DNA of 32,838 nucleotides, from the NCBI RefSeq assembly GCF_007829435.1, contig NZ_VLJN01000007.1, positions 87,829 to 120,666 on the forward strand, in the 5' to 3' direction. Both the position numbers and the translations under genes were made by a program. Numbering within the stretch: the first letter of the stretch is position 1; each line of letters starts with the position of its first letter. The DNA is from Cupriavidus gilardii J11 (GTDB lineage: Bacteria > Pseudomonadota > Gammaproteobacteria > Burkholderiales > Burkholderiaceae). Shown in pieces: positions 8,354 to 18,642 of this stretch. The notes under the pieces were generated by a model. It was not told where the DNA came from, did not search any database, and was given only the letters and a program-made list of their open reading frames with translations.

Positions 8354-9216
8354 GGTGAACGGCAATAGGGCCCCCGGCGAGCTGCGGGCACTGTCTGTTG
8401 AAGACGGATAGGTCTGAGAACACACGTTCGTTGTTTAGTGCTTCAGTAAACACTGTAAACCCTTTGGTAAACCTTTATGGTCGCCGAGCCTAGGCCCAGC
8501 AAGGCTTTGCGGGCGATATGGTGAACTCGCTTGGGATGATGGTGAACGCTTGTGGGGCGCAAGGCATGTGGATTTGGGGATACGGTGAACGTTCGTGGGG
8601 CGCCCAGGATGTGGATTTGGGGAATTGGTGAAAGAGCTTGGGGGCCTCCGGTCGGAGCCTAACGGTGAAACTTTTTGGGGTCGGTCCAACCCTCGCCGGA
8701 GCACCCAAGAGCCGTCGCCAACACATCGCTCCGTGGTGAATGGCATTGGTGAACAGGATTGGGGTCCGGTAAAGGTGAATAGCGTTGGGGGCGGTTAGGA
8801 GATTGGATACCAAGAAACCCAAGTGCGACGCCAAAGGTGAAAGGAATTAGGGTGGCGGAACGGTGAACGGATTTGGGGCGGCGGCCATTGGGAAAGTCCG
8901 TCAAGCTAGACATCCTCGTTACGTCGCCCCGGAGAGGTGAAAGCTTTTGGGGATTATCGGCGTTCATCAACCCGAAATATGACTAATAGGGCACTTTAGC
9001 CGCTTGGCTTTCTCCGGCGCGGCGCTTACCGCGAGAAAGAGACCCAAATCTATGCACCTTTCAACGTGAGACGCGCCCACAAGGTGAACAACCTTGGGGT
9101 CCCGGGCGGTCACCCACGCCGCAATACACAGAGCGCCAGCTGTTGTAAGCCCTGAATCTCAAGGACAAGCTGCTGAGGTGGCCGCTATTTAGCTTGATAG
9201 GTGAACGGTGTCGGTC
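8354..9216. repeat. Iteron array, replication origin (oriV)
   Basis: 17-bp repeats with consensus ggtgaaNNNNNttgggg start at 8354, 8520, 8541, 8584, 8627, 8664, 8748, 8774, 8836, 8862, 8936, 9083 and 9200, all on the plus strand. There is a shortened copy at 8735 and degenerate ones at 8563 and 8606 (ending tggatttgggg). Between 8520 and 8643 the spacing is 21-22 bp, two helical turns, including a 43-bp unit present twice (8541-8583, 8584-8626). The array lies directly upstream of a Rep_3-type initiator gene, as in iteron plasmids. No convincing DnaA box was found by eye. An AT-richer patch near 8970-9000 is a possible melting region. Confidence 0.9.
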
Positions 9217-9232
9217 TAAGATTTCACCGTTC
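9203..9232. promoter_or_regulatory. Inverted half-iterons, probable repA operator
   Basis: gaacggtg (9203-9210) and its exact reverse complement caccgttc (9225-9232) lie 20 bp before the repA start. The left arm is the start of the last iteron. In Rep_3/pi-type plasmids, such inverted half-iterons bind Rep dimers and repress rep transcription. That role is inferred. Confidence 0.65.
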
Positions 9233-9251
9233 CTAAGTTCGAGGCCTCTTA

Positions 9252-10562
9252 ATGTCGCGCGGAAGTCCAGCTCCGAAAAGCACTCAGATTGCGCTTTTTC
9301 AGCCTGAGGTGCCAGAGCCGTTCAAGAAGGCCGTCCAAGCGATCCATGTCGCGCCGGTCGGTGGCGCTCTAACGCTGCAGCAACGCCGGCTGTTCAATTC
9401 GTTGATCAAGAACGCCATCGAGCACCGCCTGGCCAAAAACGATGCCGCGAACACGTTCCAGATCTCGATTCCCGAGATGATGGCGGAGCTCAGTCTCACG
9501 ACGAAGGACACTGCATACATCAAAGAGACTGCGAAGTCGCTGATGAGAACAGTGGTGGACTGGGATCAATTGAACAGCGACGGCACAGCGACTTGGACGG
9601 GCTCAACCCTGCTGGCGGGTGCAAAGATCACTGGCCCGCTCTTGTCCTACTCATTCGCGCCGCAGATCTGCGAGGAATTGCTGAACCCTGAACGGTACGC
9701 GATGATCGATATGCGGATCGCAAAGCTGTTCCGGCGCGCACATGCGCTGGCGCTGTGGGAGAACACTGTTCGCTACGAGAAGATTGGAATCACTGCTCGG
9801 ATACCGCTGCATGTATTCCGGAACCTAATCCTGGGTCGCGAAGAAGGGGAGACGAAGTACAAGGAGTACAAGATCTTCAAGCGTGCGGTAATCAATCCCT
9901 GCATTGCAGAGATCAATGCTGTGTCGGATCACACCCTGGAGCTGATCGAACACAAGGTGGGGCGATCAGTGACGGACGTTCAGTTCAAGATCAGTAGAAA
10001 GAAGGTGAGCCCGGACGCAGAGGATGAAGACATGGAGCTTGTCCAAAGCGTCGTCAAGTTTGGTGTACCGCTCTCCGAAGCACGAAAATTCATCCGCTCG
10101 TTCGGCGCCCCCCGGGTTCGATCGGCCGTGGCGTACACGAAGGCCAGAATCCAGAAAAAGAACGCGCCCGCGGTTGACAACGTGGCCGCCTACTTCCGTA
10201 AGGCCGTTACCGAGAATTGGGCCAAGAACAGCGAGCCGGCTCCTCAAAGCGAACGGCCTTTCAGCACCGGCGCGGCGCGACACGGCGCAACGGCCAAGAC
10301 CGCTGCAGAGGCGCGGGACCAGTTCATCGCCGCACGGATCCCCCAGGCCCAAGCCTACTTCGCTGAGCTCGACGCAGATGATCAATCCGAATTGATTGGG
10401 AAGTACAACGATCAATGTGAGGTGGCAAATCTTCGCGTGATCGCCGGCAAGAAGCCAACGAAGGCAGCCCAGTCCAGCTTCTATCGTTGGCTTGCAGACT
10501 TTACCTGGGGTGAACCCACGTCGGATGACTTGCTAACGTTTGTCCTCGCCGGGAAGGTTTGA
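9252..10562 (+). CDS. repA: Plasmid replication initiator, Rep_3 type
   Basis: 436-aa initiator that would bind the upstream iterons and open oriV. The first winged-helix domain spans about 30-150, including LTLQQRRLFNSLIKNA and the region up to SYSFAPQICEEL. The second follows (MRIAKLFRRAHALALWENTVRYEKIG ... FRNLILGREEGETKYKEYKIFKRAVINPCIAEIN), a typical Rep_3 pattern. It is longer than the usual 230-330 aa. The C-terminal ~170 residues contain a helical region (SEARKFIRSFGAPRVRSAVAYTKARI ... NVAAYFRKAVTENWAKN) found in larger Rep proteins of pseudomonad and burkholderial plasmids. The ATG at 9252 follows a weak gagg at 9241. The inverted half-iterons at 9203-9232 suggest autorepression. Confidence 0.93.
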   Translation: MSRGSPAPKSTQIALFQPEVPEPFKKAVQAIHVAPVGGALTLQQRRLFNSLIKNAIEHRLAKNDAANTFQISIPEMMAELSLTTKDTAYIKETAKSLMRTVVDWDQLNSDGTATWTGSTLLAGAKITGPLLSYSFAPQICEELLNPERYAMIDMRIAKLFRRAHALALWENTVRYEKIGITARIPLHVFRNLILGREEGETKYKEYKIFKRAVINPCIAEINAVSDHTLELIEHKVGRSVTDVQFKISRKKVSPDAEDEDMELVQSVVKFGVPLSEARKFIRSFGAPRVRSAVAYTKARIQKKNAPAVDNVAAYFRKAVTENWAKNSEPAPQSERPFSTGAARHGATAKTAAEARDQFIAARIPQAQAYFAELDADDQSELIGKYNDQCEVANLRVIAGKKPTKAAQSSFYRWLADFTWGEPTSDDLLTFVLAGKV

Positions 10563-10593
10563 AGGCGTCGAGGCGGTCGGGCGCCGGAGCGCC

Positions 10594-10860
10594 TCACCAC
10601 CGCTTCCCACTGCTCTTCTCAAACTTCCCTTGACGGATCAAGGCTGAATTCGCGTTCTGACATGTCTTCATGTCGTACTCAGAAAGCCTTTCACCAGCCT
10701 TTAGCCGACGCATGCACTCTGCTTGCTTCTCGCGCGCGGCCTCCAGGTTGTCGGCATACCACTGCACAGTCGTAGCGTGAGCCGTCGCGACGGTTGTGGT
10801 CAGGGTACAAAGGACAAGGCCGATTGAAACGGCCGCTCTCCGCAAGCTCTTGTTCTTCAT
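10594..10860 (-). CDS. Small secreted EexN-like protein (possible entry exclusion)
   Basis: 88-aa protein with an N-terminal signal peptide (KNKSLRRAAVSIGLVLCTLTTTVATAHA, cleavage likely after AHA at about 29). The mature part has the pattern VQWYADN...EKQAECMRRL...KTCQNANSAL, with two cysteines. The WY-N, C and C-NA spacing resembles the EexN/TrbK-type entry-exclusion proteins of conjugative elements, which block mating between donors. There is no proper lipobox, unlike typical EexN lipoproteins, so a periplasmic form is expected. It stands alone, convergent to repA, near conjugation remnants. The function is a motif-level guess. Confidence 0.6.
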   Translation of the reverse strand: MKNKSLRRAAVSIGLVLCTLTTTVATAHATTVQWYADNLEAAREKQAECMRRLKAGERLSEYDMKTCQNANSALIRQGKFEKSSGKRW

Positions 10861-12012
10861 GTTTACACTCGTCTTCCCGTGACAGGCCTCGGCCCGTTAT
10901 CGGCACGCTACACGGTATCTGTACCTCGGTATTCCCCCCCTAGGAGGGGTTCCCCTGGCGCTGTAGGCGGCAGGCGTCGAGGCCCCCGCGGGCTAACGAC
11001 GCCGGCTTCACTCGTGGGGTTCTGTACGATGCGGCTTTGGCTTCCTGGTCTACGATTAGCTCCACGATTAGCGAACAGGCCCCGAATATTCCGACGAGGG
11101 CTGCTGGATAAAGTAGCGGCTGCTGACATCACTCAGAGAACCAACCTATGAACGAAGCCTGGATTCTTCAAGCCTCTGAAATTCGGCGTCCGTTTTCGCG
11201 GGCGACCTGGGTTCCCCTTCGTGCGTCGCTCAATGACGAAAAGGGCAACGTGACGGAAGTGGGGTATGTCTGCGACGTATTCGCTTGCGGCTCCGTTGCT
11301 TTTCCCAAGCAGCATCGCGAGCTAGCCGAGCGTTTGAGTTGGAGCGACATCGGCATCGGCCATACAGTGGCACCGTATGCATATTCGGACGGCCATTACT
11401 CGCCCGTCGACGAGTATCAGTACAACGACAAGGAGCCCGTTGGGGTCAACCTCGTTTTCGAGCACCCGCAGCCCGTGGTCGGTGGCCGGCAGTGGATCCT
11501 GAATCCGGACTTGGTGATCGCGCTTCGCCTGATTAAGGAGGGGCCGAATTGGGTCAGGCCGGAAGAGGACTTCGTCGTGGTCGCCAGGGAGAGGGTAGAC
11601 GGCGATGGCTGCCATCGCCTGATAGAGATCAAGCGCGAATTCCTGATGGACTATCTGGCTGCGCGGGGGCTGTCCCTTCGTCTATCCTATTACCGCCAGC
11701 GCGTCGAGAACGTGGTCGAGCTCAAAGACAGCCCCTATGCCGGCCTGAACGAGATACAGGAGCAGCGTGAAGGTGGAAGGTACGAGCTGCGCATCAAGAA
11801 GCTGAACGCCGTGTTCGGCGGGAGCTGGGCGTCGTTTCGTCTGTGGCGTACCGATGTCGACGAGGAAGAGGACGCTCCGGTCATGGGGCCTGAGACGAAC
11901 GCTAACACCGCCTCAGAGAGCGCCAGGGGCCATCGAAGCGGCTATCCCGGCGTGCGTGTCGAAGGCGAGTTCTGGCGAGATGAGTGGATCGAACTGCGGT
12001 GGTCAAGTTTTA

Positions 12013-13253
<1,241 letters not shown>

Positions 13254-14119
13254 TCAGGAAAAGAGCACCCGTGTGCGCGGGGACGAGGATCAAAATCTCC
13301 CGTACTTCATCGTCAACACTGACGGCTCGCGGACGTTCTCGGCCGAGCTCAACAACGAAGACATCGGACGGTGGCTCTGGTTCCGACCGTCGGTGGTCAA
13401 CGAGCTTCTGAGTCATCGAGGCTTCTCCCTGGAGTGGTACACGGCTGAAACGGGCGCCATCAAATCCACTTCGGGGTATTCGACCCATTTTGGTATCAAC
13501 GCCTCGGAACTCATCACAGTCTACGCTTACGACATCGCCAAGCTGCCCTCCTGGGAGCAGTTCCTCTGGGCCGCGAACAATGTTGCGCCGGAGGGTAAAG
13601 TAAGCGCGGAGCTCCTTGCCTCACAAGTCAAGGCGCAGCCAGCGGACACCACTGCCGTGGAGGAGATGCTGTTTGGGTGCATGCGGTTGCTGGAGGCCGA
13701 CTTCCGCAAGGCATTCGGTGTGTCGCTGTTTTCGCATGAGATTGACGATGTGGCATCGATGCAGCACGTCTCTCGCTTTTCGAGCAGGGACCAGGCGTCG
13801 CTCTTGCGGCTGGCCAAGGAGCTCGTGCGCATCTTCTCCGACCGACTCGACGTGCGCTCTCTTCGAGAGCTGTCCAACCATCCCGACAAGGAGAAGCTGG
13901 GTTCTAACAAGTTGCTTCAGGACATCCTGGCACAGAAGGCCGGGGCGGCGCGCGCACGCGAGGTCTTCGCTGCCATCGCTGGCGCCTACGATATGCGCCT
14001 CGGCGACGCACACCCGACAAGCTCAAAGATCGTCGAAGCTCTGAAGCTCGCCGGCATAGACACGACGGCGTCGTATCTGCGGCAAGGCGAGCAGTTGATC
14101 CGCAACTTCGGCCACGCCC

Positions 14120-14449
14120 TTTGGTGCACAGGGAGGGGTACCAGACGTTGTACTTCTCACCTTTGAAGGCGGCGTAGCGCTTCACGTAGAGATCATGCGC
14201 GCGAGCAAATAGCCCCTTCACGAACGCGACATTCGGGTCACCAAGCTTACGGGCTGCTCGCCATCCTTCGAGCGCGTCCATCAGCATCTCCTTCACCAGT
14301 GGCTCGTCGCGAACTCTGAAATTCACCCCGATATAGTCGACCAGGCGCGTACAGACGTCGTCGAGATCTGGCGAGACAATGAACACCGGAGACAGCTTGG
14401 CGGAAAGTTTGTATTCCTTGACGACTTGTCGGAACAGACTGGTGCGCAT
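14120..14449 (-). pseudogene. Truncated conjugation-region gene (5' part only)
   Basis: N-terminal ~108 residues from the ATG at 14449 (MRTSLFRQVVKEYKLSAKL ... GEKYNVWYPSLCTKG), after which the frame runs into the antisense of the disrupted unknown gene. The break is at about 14118-14130. It starts 6 bp after the traD stop on the same strand, so it was the next gene of a transfer operon. I do not recognise the family. Similar small genes follow traD in SXT-like elements, but that assignment is only positional. Confidence 0.6.
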
Positions 14450-14455
14450 CGACCT

Positions 14456-15505
14456 TTAACCTTGGATGATTGGAATTCTGCCCTGGTACACGGATCCACC
14501 GGAGATACGCAGGAAGTACTGCAAATTGGGTAACTGCATGATCAGCTCATGCGGGATCAGGGGCGCCTTCTCCAACTGCATGGAGCGCGATACAGAGCCG
14601 CTGAATTCTCCAACGTGGGCTTCTGTGCCGGTGCTGGTGCTGCTCGACACCACGATATTGCGGATGGCCGTTGTGCCGGCCTTCTCGCAGAACCACTGAG
14701 CGGTGTCGATATCCTCCAATCGTAAGACGAGCTGGTTGTTGAGATTCCCCAAAACCTGCTGCATCTTCGCCACGTTTCCGAGCTTCGCCGTAAAATCCGA
14801 CCGGGTCTGATAGGCGACGAACGCTTTGAAACCCGCACCACGGCCCTTGTTGAGGATTTGCAGCATTTGCTCGTTGATGGCCTCTGCCGCTTCGTCAACG
14901 ATCAGGACAATCTCGGGCGGGGTCTTGTAAAAGTTGTAGATCGAGCCGGCGACTGAGGCGATGTCAGCAAGCAGCAACGACATAACGGCTTGGGCGACCA
15001 TCGAATTCGACAAGGAGTCGGCGCCCACGTAGAGAACTGCCTTCTGTCTGATCACCTTGTCGATGTCCCAAATCTCACGGTCGTCGTCAAAGTCATCAGC
15101 TTTCGGCGCAAGCATCAGCCCCGTCTCGCCCGTGGCCAGCATTTGCAGCAAGGGTAGGGCGGAAGCGATGATCCGGCCGTAGTGGTCGCGGTCATGCTGG
15201 AACGTAGCGATCAGACCGTCGATCGCTTCGTGGCCGCGGCCCTTGTTTGCGAAGCGCTCGACATAATGTCGGACCATGCCGTCCAGGCGCGTCCCGCCGG
15301 GCTTTTGACCGACTTGCTGCATGTAGCCGACCACTTCCTCCTCCCAGTCCGGCTGCCCGGATTCGGGAAAGAAGCGCTGCAGAGCCCGTTCCAGCAGCAC
15401 ATTGATGCCGTTCTGTGCATACTGGAGAATCGACCGCAGGTTCGGCTTGTCACCTACGTACAGTTCCCCCTTAACAGCACGGTCGATGAACAGGAACGGC
15501 TCAGA
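14456..15505 (-). pseudogene. 3' fragment of an SXT/ICE-type TraD coupling protein gene
   Basis: C-terminal ~350 residues of a type IV coupling protein, the ATPase that links relaxosome to secretion channel. A Walker B-type PEIVLIVDEAAEAI is present, followed by LNKGRGAGFKAFVAYQTRSDF and VLGNLNNQLVLRLEDIDTAQWF, the RecA-like core typical of SXT/R391-type TraD. The N-terminal membrane helices and Walker A are missing. The open frame continues to an ATG at 15529, but its first residues (MICIRPIS) are antisense to a lytic transglycosylase gene, so the junction is at about 15500-15507. The piece cannot act as a coupling protein and shows that the plasmid, or a relative, once carried MOBH-type transfer genes. 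Confidence 0.85.
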
Positions 15506-15761
15506 AGATATCGGCCTAATGCAGATCAACTCCAGTCATCTTCCGCGTCTTGCCACGTATGGCATTACGCGCGCGCAATTGTTTGACGGCTGCGTCAGTG
15601 CATACGTGGGAGCTTGGATCCTGCGCGAGAACATCCAGCGTTATGGCCCCACTTGGCAGGCGGTTGGAGCGTACAACGCAGCGTCGCCTCACAAACGCCT
15701 CATCTACGCCAACAAGATCCATGCGCGGTGGCAGTCGCTGCAGCGCGCTGCACTGCGGTAG
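15504..15761 (+). pseudogene. 3' fragment of a VirB1/PilT-type lytic transglycosylase gene
   Basis: The last ~85 residues of a lytic transglycosylase: DIGLMQINSSHLPRL, then the region YVGAWILRENIQRYG and VGAYNAASPHKR. The signal peptide and the catalytic glutamate region upstream of GLMQIN are lost at the junction with the traD fragment. It lies 27 bp before the pilus operon in the same direction. In R64-type pilus clusters a lytic transglycosylase (PilT) opens peptidoglycan for pilus assembly, so this was probably the first gene of the operon. The open frame extends upstream only through antisense traD sequence. Confidence 0.8.
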
Positions 15762-15788
15762 TTCCTTCAGAGATCACTAGAGCAAGCC

Positions 15789-16304
15789 ATGCGCACCTTC
15801 AAACAATTCACTCCCATCGCTCTCGCTTTCGCAGCGTTGCTGAGCACGCAGTGCCACGCCACGTCAGCACTGGCGACGCAGATGTCCGCTGATGGCTGGC
15901 AACAGTTGCAACCGACTGCCGAAACTAAGGCAAAAGGAAATCTCGCCTTGCTGGCCAAGGTTGCGCTGACGGCGTCAACCGCGGCTGCGGACACTTCGCC
16001 GCAGGCCCCGGAGCCGGCCCCGGTCGCCGGCAATGCACCTGCCGTTACGGAAGCATTCCGGCTCGTCAAGGGTGAGCCACTGCAGCTGCAGCTTCAGCAA
16101 TGGGCGGCGCGCGCCGGATGGACAGTCGTGTGGAACGTGCCGGATGGATGGATCGTGCCAGGCGACAAGACGTATGGCACGGACTTTGAGGTCGCCGTCC
16201 AGCGGGCGGTCGAGGAACTGGCGAGTAACGGTGCCGATGTGGTCGGCGACAGTTGGCGAGGGAACCGGACCGTAATCATCAGCCAGAACGGGGTATTCCA
16301 ATGA
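15789..16304 (+). CDS. TcpQ/PilL-like type IVb pilus protein
   Basis: 171-aa secreted protein with a signal peptide (KQFTPIALAFAALLSTQCHA, residues 5-24). After a low-complexity Ala/Pro region, a C-terminal TcpQ-type domain begins at about 85 (AFRLVKGEPLQLQLQQWAARAG ... YGTDFEVAVQRAVEEL ... NRTVIIS). TcpQ-like domains help localise or stabilise the outer-membrane secretin. It is much shorter than R64 PilL and corresponds to its C-terminal part. The stop overlaps the secretin start (ATGA), so the two are translationally coupled. Confidence 0.8.
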   Translation: MRTFKQFTPIALAFAALLSTQCHATSALATQMSADGWQQLQPTAETKAKGNLALLAKVALTASTAAADTSPQAPEPAPVAGNAPAVTEAFRLVKGEPLQLQLQQWAARAGWTVVWNVPDGWIVPGDKTYGTDFEVAVQRAVEELASNGADVVGDSWRGNRTVIISQNGVFQ

Positions 16305-17965
16305 AGTGCCAACCGAGACGCTATACCGCGGCCGCGGCCGCGATCGCGGCTAGCACGCTGCTTTCCGGCTGCGGCGTGATGGAGACACGCAATGTGCAGA
16401 GCGCGATCGCCAGCGAGGCGAGAGGGCATCTTGCCGACACGCCGCGAAGCCGGCCGGTTTTCCGGGTGCATGAAGGTGCTTGGCTCATGGGGGAGAAGGT
16501 TCGAGCAAGCAAGGCGCAGCCCGAGATCTATAGTAAGCAGGTCTCCTTCAAGGGAACGATCACGTCGCTGACGGAAGCGGCCAATTGGATCGCGCAGAGT
16601 GTGGGCGTACGTGCGACCGTAGAAAGCTCCGCACTTCCTGCCCCGGCTGCGAGCGCGTCCGCCGCTGTCGGACAGGGCGTCCTGCGGGCGGGTGGCCCGA
16701 TGCCGAGTGGCGGGGCTTCTCGCCTAACCGACCTGGCTGCGCCGCTGTCAGGCGGGACCACATTCGGCGGTGCGACGGCGGCGCCGTTAGTGTTGCGCTA
16801 CAACGGCACCTTCAAGGGATTCTTGGAAGCGGTGGAAGCGCACTTCGGCGTCTGGTCGCGCTACACCGACGGTACCGTCTCGTTCTTCAGAACCGAGACG
16901 CGCACGTTCATGCTGCCGAGCCTCGCTGACTCCACCAACATGAATGGCTCGATCACGACTTCGGACAGCAGTAACAGCGGCGGCATGATTGGCTCAAGCA
17001 CCAGCGGAGGCAGCTCCGCTACGGGTAGCTCTGGCCGCAGCGGCCAGTCGATGAGTTCGTCTATCGAACTCAAGCCGTGGGAGACCATGGAGAAGACGGC
17101 GAAGGCGGTAGCTGGTGATTCGGCCCAAGTCGTATATGACCGCAACCTCGGCACCTTGACGGTAACCGGTGATCCGGTGCAATGCGATCGGGTCGAACAA
17201 TTCGTTAAGAGCTTGGCGGCCATGTACGGAAAGCAGGTTGCGATCGATGTGCAGGTCTATGAGGTCCGCGTCACGCGTGAGGACAACTACGGCCTGAACC
17301 TGGCGCTCGCCTACCAGAGTTCTGCCGGCGGCACGGGGGTTTCGTTCAGTTCGCCAAGCACACCCACCATCTCCGGTAGCGGCTCCGCCTCGAACCTTGG
17401 CGTGACAATCATGGGAGGTCCGTTCGCCGGCAGCCGTGCCGTGGTGCAAGCGCTCTCAACGCTGGGCAACGTGTCGCAGGTGGTTTCGCGCTCCGGAGTT
17501 ACCCAGAACGGTAAGGTCCTGGCACTGCAGACTGCCACCCTCCAGGACTACGTAGCGCAATCACAAACTACGCTCGCGGCCAACGTGGGTTCAGCGAGCT
17601 CCATTCAGACGAGTACGGTGACCTACGGGTTCACTAGCAACTTCCTGCCGAAGTTGGTCGACGGTCGCATCGTCATGAACTTCGACATGACTCTGTCGGA
17701 CCTGCTGCCGCTCGTGCCCTTCAATTCCGGGGGCGAAGCTAATCGAACCGCGGTGCAGTTGCGAACTATGCCGACCAACCGCTTCACGCAATCGGTCAAC
17801 TTGAAGCCAGGTGAGTCGCTAGTTCTGACGGGTCTGCGCAACCAAAAGGCAACTGCGAGCAACAACGGCATCGGGGCGCCGTGGATGGCGGCACTGGGCG
17901 GTGGCGTGGGCGCCTCGCGAGGCGACACGGTTATCGCGATCGTGATCTCGGCTCGCCTGCTTTAA
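16301..17965 (+). CDS. pilN: PilN-type outer-membrane secretin lipoprotein
   Basis: 554 aa. The start at 16301 overlaps the previous stop and gives a lipoprotein signal (AAAAIAASTLLSGC, acylated cysteine at about residue 24); the open frame extends upstream without a better start. The N-terminal domains (ITSLTEAANWIAQSVGVRATV) and a Ser/Gly-rich loop (about 217-255) precede the secretin N-domain (AQVVYDRNLGTLTVTGDP) and the conserved beta-barrel part ending TQSVNLKPGESLVLTGLRN and RGDTVIAIVISARLL. It forms the pore through which the pilus crosses the outer membrane. It matches the PilN family of R64-like type IVb pili in length and layout. Confidence 0.92.
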   Translation: MKCQPRRYTAAAAAIAASTLLSGCGVMETRNVQSAIASEARGHLADTPRSRPVFRVHEGAWLMGEKVRASKAQPEIYSKQVSFKGTITSLTEAANWIAQSVGVRATVESSALPAPAASASAAVGQGVLRAGGPMPSGGASRLTDLAAPLSGGTTFGGATAAPLVLRYNGTFKGFLEAVEAHFGVWSRYTDGTVSFFRTETRTFMLPSLADSTNMNGSITTSDSSNSGGMIGSSTSGGSSATGSSGRSGQSMSSSIELKPWETMEKTAKAVAGDSAQVVYDRNLGTLTVTGDPVQCDRVEQFVKSLAAMYGKQVAIDVQVYEVRVTREDNYGLNLALAYQSSAGGTGVSFSSPSTPTISGSGSASNLGVTIMGGPFAGSRAVVQALSTLGNVSQVVSRSGVTQNGKVLALQTATLQDYVAQSQTTLAANVGSASSIQTSTVTYGFTSNFLPKLVDGRIVMNFDMTLSDLLPLVPFNSGGEANRTAVQLRTMPTNRFTQSVNLKPGESLVLTGLRNQKATASNNGIGAPWMAALGGGVGASRGDTVIAIVISARLL

Positions 17966-17982
17966 ATTTGGGAGACGCGAAA

Positions 17983-18639
17983 ATGAAACCACGTGAGATG
18001 AAGGCCGCGTGTGCGCACTTGGCCGCAGCCACTCTGGTCAGCATGGCTGTAGCCGCTTTCCCGGCCGCCGCGCACGGGTCACTGAACCCGGCTGCAGCCG
18101 CCATCGCGGCGGCGGGAAGCGGTGAGATTGCCAAGCCACCGGCAGTAAAACCGGCGGAGGCGGCCGCTATCCCGGCCAAGCGTGAAAGTACAAGCAACGC
18201 GACCATCTCCGGCGCCGGCGTCGAAACAGGTCAGTCAGGCCGGATGACGGAGGCATCGGAACTCGCTGCACTGCAGGCGCAACACGCGCTGTGGAAAGTG
18301 AAAGCCGAAATCGCGAAACTCAAGGCGGAGGTCAGGCGAAATGAGGAAGGTGCAGGCCTACCCCCCGGAATGCCAGCCGTCGGGCCGGGCATCTCGCTGC
18401 AGAGCCCGATGCCGATGCAACGGCCCATCGAACGGGTCGCTCCGATGTCCGCAGACTCCCCCAGAGTTCTGTCGGTTCGGGCCTTCGACGGCGACTACAC
18501 CGCGGTGCTGGAAGTCGGCGGGCAAACGACGCCAGTCCAGGCTGGCGATACGCTCGACGGTGGATGGAAGGTTGTGACCATCGGCGATGACGGGGTAAAG
18601 CTGGCCAACGGCAAGCGCGTTCGCATGCTGAGGCCCTAA
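17983..18639 (+). CDS. pilP: Type IVb pilus protein PilP
   Basis: 218 aa. The start at 17983 is supported by ggga at 17970-17973 and by the signal peptide it begins (LAAATLVSMAVAAFPAAAHG). The middle is Ala/Pro-rich, followed by a short coiled coil (ASELAALQAQHALWKVKAEI, about 88-115). The C-terminal PilP domain reads RVLSVRAFDGDYTAVLEVGG and GDTLDGGWKVVTIGDDGVKL. It is a periplasmic link between the inner-membrane assembly platform and the secretin. The gene comes before pilO here, whereas the R64 order is pilN-pilO-pilP. Confidence 0.85.
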   Translation: MKPREMKAACAHLAAATLVSMAVAAFPAAAHGSLNPAAAAIAAAGSGEIAKPPAVKPAEAAAIPAKRESTSNATISGAGVETGQSGRMTEASELAALQAQHALWKVKAEIAKLKAEVRRNEEGAGLPPGMPAVGPGISLQSPMPMQRPIERVAPMSADSPRVLSVRAFDGDYTAVLEVGGQTTPVQAGDTLDGGWKVVTIGDDGVKLANGKRVRMLRP

Positions 18640-18642
18640 GGT

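Noticed and set aside
15402-15503. N-terminal extension of the lytic transglycosylase frame
   Set aside because: These codons are antisense to the traD fragment, so they are a product of the rearrangement and not part of the enzyme.
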